Part shown: positions 1 through 5,895 of the stretch, in pieces
Position numbering within the stretch: position 1 is the stretch's first letter
How the letters are laid out: each line of letters starts with the position of its first letter
NCBI GenBank assembly: GCA_007121975.1
Contig: SKJO01000474.1
Coordinates: 1-5,895, forward strand
Direction: 5' to 3'
From: Nitriliruptoraceae bacterium
Lineage (GTDB): Bacteria; Actinomycetota; Nitriliruptoria; Nitriliruptorales; Nitriliruptoraceae
DNA length: 5,895 nt
The notes under the pieces: model-generated
The model's database searches: none
Seen by the model: only the letters and a program-made list of their open reading frames with translations
Told to the model about the DNA's origin: nothing
Program-made: the position numbers and the translations under genes

Positions 1-183
1 CGTAGCCGTGGGTGGACCCGGGCACCGCCTCGAGGCAGGGGGAGAGGTACAGGTGGCTGATCCCGAGCCGGGCGAGCACCGGCACGATCGCCTCCACGTC
101 CGCGAAGGTGTGCTCGGGGTGGAGTTGGACCCGGTAGGTGGAGGTCGGGGTCCGCCGGCGGCGCCGACGGCGGCCGAAGAAGA

Positions 184-187
<4 letters not shown>
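1..187 (-). CDS. treY: Maltooligosyltrehalose synthase, N-terminal fragment (cut by left edge)
   Basis: TreY (GH13 family) is a cytoplasmic enzyme that rearranges the reducing-end alpha-1,4 bond of maltooligosaccharides to alpha,alpha-1,1, giving maltooligosyltrehalose for TreZ. Only 62 codons are present; the catalytic residues lie beyond the left edge. Seen in the sequence: after a short arginine-rich leader (seven Arg at residues 6-12) comes TSTYRVQLHPEHTF, then VPVLARLGISHLYLSP and PGSTHGY. These match the opening beta-strand, helix and beta-strand that start the TreY barrel, including the usual Ser-Thr-Tyr-Arg-x-Gln-Leu beginning and the PGSTHGY signature. The ATG at 187-185 is chosen because it overlaps the treX stop as ATGA, has GGGAG at 200-196 eight bases upstream, and no other plausible start precedes the conserved block. 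The preceding genes are treX and treZ, which supports the call. Identification as TreY is strong; completeness of the gene cannot be judged. Confidence 0.93.
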
Positions 188-2300
<2,113 letters not shown>

Positions 2301-2304
<4 letters not shown>

Positions 2305-4205
2305 GCGGGGGCCTTCCGGTGCAGCAGCACGGCGGCGCGTGGGGGCACCGTGAGCGCGAGGGTGTACTCGGTGTCGACCTCGGGTCCGCGCCGACCTCCG
2401 GGACCGGCGAAGCGCGGCTCGGAGGTGTCGAGCACCACCTGCCAGGGGCCGGGGGCGGTGGCCACGCGGATCTCGGCGGGGCGTTCGTCGGCGTTGAGCA
2501 CGGTGAGCACGGCCTGCTCCCCGCGTTCGCGGTGCAGCACGAGCGCCTCGCGGCCGGCCACGGGCAGCGCGTCGACGTCGGGGGCGGTCGGGTCGGCGAT
2601 CAGGTCGAGCTGGCGGCGCAGCGCGATCAGCGTGCGGTACAGCTCGAACACGATCGCATGCTGCCCCCCGCCGGCGAGGGCCAGGTCCAGCCGGGAGTCG
2701 GCGAAGGTGGCCTCGTCCTGCGGGTCGGGGGGCTGGCCGCGCCAGGCGAAGTCGGCGAACTCGGCGCGCCGGCCGGCGCGTACCCCGGCCACGAGGTCGG
2801 GGTCGGTGTGCGACACGAAGTAGAAGAACGGCGCGGGCTCGGCGTACTCCTCGCCCATGAACACCAGGGGCACGAACGGGGCGGTCAGCAGCGCCGCGGC
2901 GGCGAGCTTGACCCCCTCGAGGTCGGTGAGGGCCGAGAGCCGCTCGCCGAGCATCCGGTTGCCGACCTGGTCGTGGTTCTGCACGCAGACCACGAAGCGG
3001 TCGTAGGGCAGGTCGCGCGCCGGCCGCCCGATGGTGCGTTCCCGCGCCGGGGCGTAGCGACCGGCGTAGGCGTAGCGGTCGCGCAGCAGGCGCGCGAGAT
3101 CGGCCAGCCCGGTGAAGTCGGCGTAGTAGCCGTCGCGCTCACCGGTCAGCGCGACGTGCACGCCGTGGTGGAACTCGTCGGACCACTGCGCGTCGAGCCC
3201 GTAGCCGCCCCGGTCGACCGACCGCACCAGGCGCGGGTCGGACAGGTCGGACTCGGCGATGACGTGCACGGCACGGCCGAGCCGCTCGCCCTCGGCGTGC
3301 ACCGCGGTGGTGAGCTGCTCGAGCAGGTGCACGGCCGACTGGTCGACGATGCCGTGCACCGCGTCGAGCCGGAAGCCGTCGAGGTGGAAGTCGCGTACCC
3401 AACCGACCGCGTTGGCCACGACCCAGCGCCGCACCGCATCCGAGCCCGGCCCGTCGGTGTTGAGCCCCGGTCCCCACGGGGTCTCGTAGCGGTCGGTGAA
3501 GTAGGGGCCGAAGTCCGCCAGGTGGTTGCCCTCGGGGCCGATGTGGTTGTAGACGACGTCGAGGATCACCGCCAGGCCGCGCGCATGGGCGGCGTCGACC
3601 AGCCGGCGCAGCCCGTCGGGCCCGCCGTAGGTGTCCTGCACCGCCGAGGGCAGCACGCCGTCGTAGCCCCAGTTGCGTCCGCCCGGGAACTGCCACACCG
3701 GCAGCAACTCGATGGTGGTGATCCCGAGCTCGACGAGGTGGTCGAGGTGCGCGGCGACGCCGTCGAAGGTGCCCTGCGGGCTGAAGGTGCCCACGTGCAG
3801 CTCGTAGAGCACCTGCTGGTGCAGGGGAGGGGCGGCAAAGCCCGCGTCGCTCCACGCGAAGCTCGCGGGGTCGTCGACCGCGGACGGGCCGTGGACCCCG
3901 TCGGGCTGCCAGCGCGAGGCCGGATCGGCACGATCCACCGGGTCGTGGCCCTCACGGTGCAGTCGGTAGCGGTAGCGCGTGCCGGCCGGCACGTCGTCGA
4001 CGATGCCGCGGTGCACCCCGCGGGTGTCGCGGGTGAGCGCGACGACGCGCTCGTCGAGCACCACCTCGACTCGGTGGGCCAGCGGCGCGAACACGTCGAA
4101 GGCGGTGCGAGCGTCGTCGAGAAGGGTCGCGCCGGGCTGATCGGGGGGCGGTGGGTCGGGCTGAGGCTGCGGGTGCCGGGAGGGGGTGGCGTACGAGGTG
4201 GTCAC
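2301..4205 (-). CDS. treZ: Maltooligosyltrehalose trehalohydrolase
   Basis: TreZ (GH13) hydrolyses the alpha-1,4 bond next to the trehalose unit of maltooligosyltrehalose, releasing free trehalose and a shortened maltodextrin; it acts in the cytoplasm after TreY. Seen in this 634-residue protein: a Pro-rich leader (about 10-25), an N-terminal beta domain (about 26-118, FDVFAPLAHRVEVVL), then the barrel with LYELHVGTFSPQGTFDG (133-149), ELLPV and GRNWGYDGV (176-184). Region I is DVVYNH (216-221), region II is DGFRLDAVH with nucleophile Asp281, region III is IAESD with acid/base Glu318, and region IV is QNHDQVGNR with Asp412. LVFMGEEYAEPAPFFYF (447-463) is a TreZ hallmark. A C-terminal beta domain covers about 540-634. 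The GTG start at 4205-4203 is supported by AGGA five bases upstream and by lying just before the conserved N-terminal domain. The gene follows the DUF3536 gene after 43 bases and overlaps treX by ATGA. All catalytic residues are intact, and I have little doubt about the family. Confidence 0.96.
2312..2317 (-). promoter_or_regulatory. Ribosome binding site of treX
   Basis: GGAAGG on the minus strand lies seven bases before the treX ATG at 2304, within the 3' end of treZ. Good match and spacing fix the treX start and indicate independent or coupled initiation at the ATGA overlap. Confidence 0.72.
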
Positions 4206-4248
4206 GGGCGTCCTGGGTCGGGAGCGTACGGGAGTGCGGCGGTGGTGG
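4206..4248 (-). other. 43-base intergenic gap between the DUF3536 gene and treZ
   Basis: This is the only non-coding stretch in the window. It holds the treZ ribosome binding site. I see no convincing hairpin followed by T residues and no clear -10/-35 pair, so read-through from the upstream gene is the simplest reading. A weak internal promoter cannot be excluded by eye. Confidence 0.6.
4211..4214 (-). promoter_or_regulatory. Ribosome binding site of treZ
   Basis: AGGA on the minus strand lies five bases before the GTG start at 4205, in the short gap after the DUF3536 gene. It is the main evidence for choosing this non-ATG start. Confidence 0.6.
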
Positions 4249-5895
4249 TCAGGGTGCCGGAGCCGCTGGCGACATGTTGGCCGGTCGGACGGGGGCGGGC
4301 AGCGCCGGGGGCACCACGCCGAGCACCTCGGCGATCGTGCCCAGTTCCACGATCCAGCGCGCCGCGACCGGGTCCCCCGTGGCGGCGCGTTCGGCGAGTC
4401 GGTCCTGATGCGTGCGCAGCGTGCTCCACAGCACGTTCTGGGCGGTCACCAGGTCGACCTCGAAGGGCACGCGCTTGACGACGTCGATCACGGCCTTGAT
4501 GCGACGGATGGTCTCGACGTGGGTGTCCTCGAAGGTCACGAACAGCAGGTCATCCTCGACCTCGGCCATGGCGTCGGCCAGCCGCCGGGCCATCGTGGAC
4601 ACCGTGGCGCTCAATCGGTGGCCGAGCCCGGTCTCGTCGAGGGTGATGCCGAAGCGCTCGGCCTCGGTCAGCAGTCCCTGGACGTGGTTCGGGTCGATGT
4701 TCACGGTGCTCATCGCGTCGCGCAGGTCGGCGTTGAGCACGTTCTCGGCGGCGCTGAGCAGCGGGCTGGGCAGGTTGGCCCCGAGCTCGGTGAGGTAGCG
4801 CATCAGCGGTGCGCGGCCGCTGAAGATCGCGCGGTAGGCGGCCTCGGTCTCCGCCACGGTGGTTTCGAGCACGGTGCGCAGGATGCGGCGCTGCTCGTCG
4901 CGGAACAGCGAGCGCAGCGAGTAGCGCCGGCCGTCGAAGTGGCTGTCGATGGCGCGGATCACCGCCGGAAAGTCGGCGGTGCGGAAGTGGCGCTCGAGGT
5001 CCGCGCGCATCTGCTCGTAGTCGTCGTCCTCGCCCCGGCTGCGCACGCCGCAGGCGAAGTTGTGGTCGCCGAGGTGCAGCACCCCGAACTCGATGTCGCG
5101 GTAGTTGTGGGTGACCGTGGAGCGCACCCGCAGACGGCCCGAGGCCAGCTTGGCCCGCCCCGCTTCGCGGACGTCCGAAGCGTGCTGTTGGACCTCGTAG
5201 GCGCCGATCTGCTCGGTCTCGCCGTAGCTCCACGACAGGCTGGAGATCGCGAAGTGCGCGCCGACCTGGTCGAGCTCGGTGATCGCTGGTCGGACCTTGT
5301 GCTCCCACACCCCGCGGCCGTCGAGGTAGCGCGGGTCGTTGCTCGGGGCCTTCTCGAGCCGGGCGACGAAGCCCTCCTCGAGCTCGCAGCGGTCGCCGGG
5401 CTGGACCAGTCCGTCGCCCTCGGCGAGCCGCCGACACAGCTGGATGGCCCGGGCGGCGTACTGCAGGACCTGGACCGGTTCGGGCCGCGACAGCTCCTCG
5501 AAGAACCAGCCGCAGCTGGTGTACATCAGCAGTGACTGGCGCTGCATCTCGATCAGATGCAGGGCCCGTCCCCGCTCGCGTTCGGTCAGCGCGCGTCGCT
5601 GGTGGCGGGTGAAGTAGGCCAGCAGCGAGGCCTCGGAGCGGTCGAGGACGACGTCGATGTAGTCGTCGCGGGCCTGCCACGGATCGACCAGCAGCTTGGA
5701 GGCTTCGGCGACGTAGCGTTCGGCGAGTTGCTCAGCGAGCCAGTCCAGCGCCTCGCGCAGCGGGGCGCGCCAGCGCTGATGGGTGTCGGGTCCACCCGAG
5801 GTGCAGCCACAGTCCGAGCGCCAGCGCTCCACGCCGTGCGCGCAGGACCACGACGAGCTCTCGATGACCTGGGCCTCGTGGGTCGGCGGGTGCAG
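4249..5895 (-). CDS. GH57-like protein, DUF3536 region (N-terminus beyond right edge)
   Basis: The reading frame is open to the right edge, giving 548 residues of a longer protein. The first 36 or so residues (PPTHEAQVIESSSWSCAHG, then VERWRSDCGCTSGG) resemble the end of a GH57-type catalytic domain. The rest resembles DUF3536, known from memory as the C-terminal partner of a GH57 domain in proteins of roughly 800 or more residues. Supporting blocks are LLMYTSCGWFFEEL (about 122-135), the following VQVLQYAARAIQL, ISSLSWSYGE (about 218-227), YSLRSLFRDEQRRIL and SAAENVLNADLRDAM. It ends in an Ala/Pro-rich tail (VPPALPAPVRPANMSPAAPAP) that looks disordered. There is no visible membrane segment, so it is probably cytoplasmic. 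GH57 enzymes act on alpha-glucans (amylase, branching enzyme or glucanotransferase activity), and the trehalose neighbours suggest the same substrate, but the activity of DUF3536 proteins is not known to me. GH57 catalytic residues cannot be checked because they lie outside the window. The GTG at 5832 is an internal Val codon, not the start. Confidence 0.85.
   Translation of the reverse strand: MHPPTHEAQVIESSSWSCAHGVERWRSDCGCTSGGPDTHQRWRAPLREALDWLAEQLAERYVAEASKLLVDPWQARDDYIDVVLDRSEASLLAYFTRHQRRALTERERGRALHLIEMQRQSLLMYTSCGWFFEELSRPEPVQVLQYAARAIQLCRRLAEGDGLVQPGDRCELEEGFVARLEKAPSNDPRYLDGRGVWEHKVRPAITELDQVGAHFAISSLSWSYGETEQIGAYEVQQHASDVREAGRAKLASGRLRVRSTVTHNYRDIEFGVLHLGDHNFACGVRSRGEDDDYEQMRADLERHFRTADFPAVIRAIDSHFDGRRYSLRSLFRDEQRRILRTVLETTVAETEAAYRAIFSGRAPLMRYLTELGANLPSPLLSAAENVLNADLRDAMSTVNIDPNHVQGLLTEAERFGITLDETGLGHRLSATVSTMARRLADAMAEVEDDLLFVTFEDTHVETIRRIKAVIDVVKRVPFEVDLVTAQNVLWSTLRTHQDRLAERAATGDPVAARWIVELGTIAEVLGVVPPALPAPVRPANMSPAAPAP

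Noticed and set aside
4206..4248. A terminator or internal promoter between the DUF3536 gene and treZ.
   Set aside because: No stable hairpin with a T tract and no clear -35/-10 pair are visible in the 43 bases; the GC-rich repeats there are not palindromic.
2319..4478. A 719-codon plus-strand open frame opposite treZ.
   Set aside because: Same reasons: low-complexity Val/Gly/Glu/His-rich product, runs across the treZ/DUF3536 junction, antisense to well-supported treZ.
4186..5535. A 449-codon plus-strand open frame opposite the DUF3536 gene.
   Set aside because: Biased composition without motifs, and antisense to a reading frame with recognisable conserved blocks.
5830..5832. GTG as a possible start of the DUF3536 protein.
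   Set aside because: The same frame continues upstream to the window edge through THEAQVIESSSWSCAHG, which is conserved-looking family sequence, so this GTG encodes an internal Val.

Overview
This window holds four tightly packed genes, all read right to left on the minus strand. They form what looks like one operon for remodelling alpha-1,4-glucan (glycogen or maltodextrin) and making trehalose. In transcription order they are: (1) the C-terminal part of a GH57-like protein with a DUF3536 region (5895 to 4249, N-terminus beyond the right edge); (2) treZ, maltooligosyltrehalose trehalohydrolase (4205 to 2301); (3) treX, a GlgX-type glycogen debranching enzyme (2304 to 184); and (4) the first 62 codons of treY, maltooligosyltrehalose synthase (187 to 1, continuing beyond the left edge).

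The last three genes make up the TreX/TreY/TreZ route. TreX trims alpha-1,6 branches to release linear maltodextrin. TreY turns the reducing-end glucose into an alpha,alpha-1,1 linkage. TreZ cuts off free trehalose. The treZ/treX and treX/treY junctions are both 4-base ATGA start/stop overlaps, each with a good Shine-Dalgarno sequence inside the upstream gene, so translational coupling is likely. A 43-base gap separates the DUF3536 gene from treZ. No promoter or terminator is visible. The promoter is probably to the right of the window.

The DNA is very GC-rich, with strong G/C preference at third codon positions, a GTG start for treZ and overlapping genes. This fits a high-GC bacterium, most plausibly an actinobacterium, but a GC-rich deltaproteobacterium/myxobacterium-like or other lineage cannot be excluded from this sequence alone.

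Nearly every base is explained by coding sequence. I found no RNA genes, mobile elements, CRISPR arrays or phage material, and I do not think the window hides a new system. The part that is least characterised and most worth following is the GH57/DUF3536 protein at the head of the trehalose genes.
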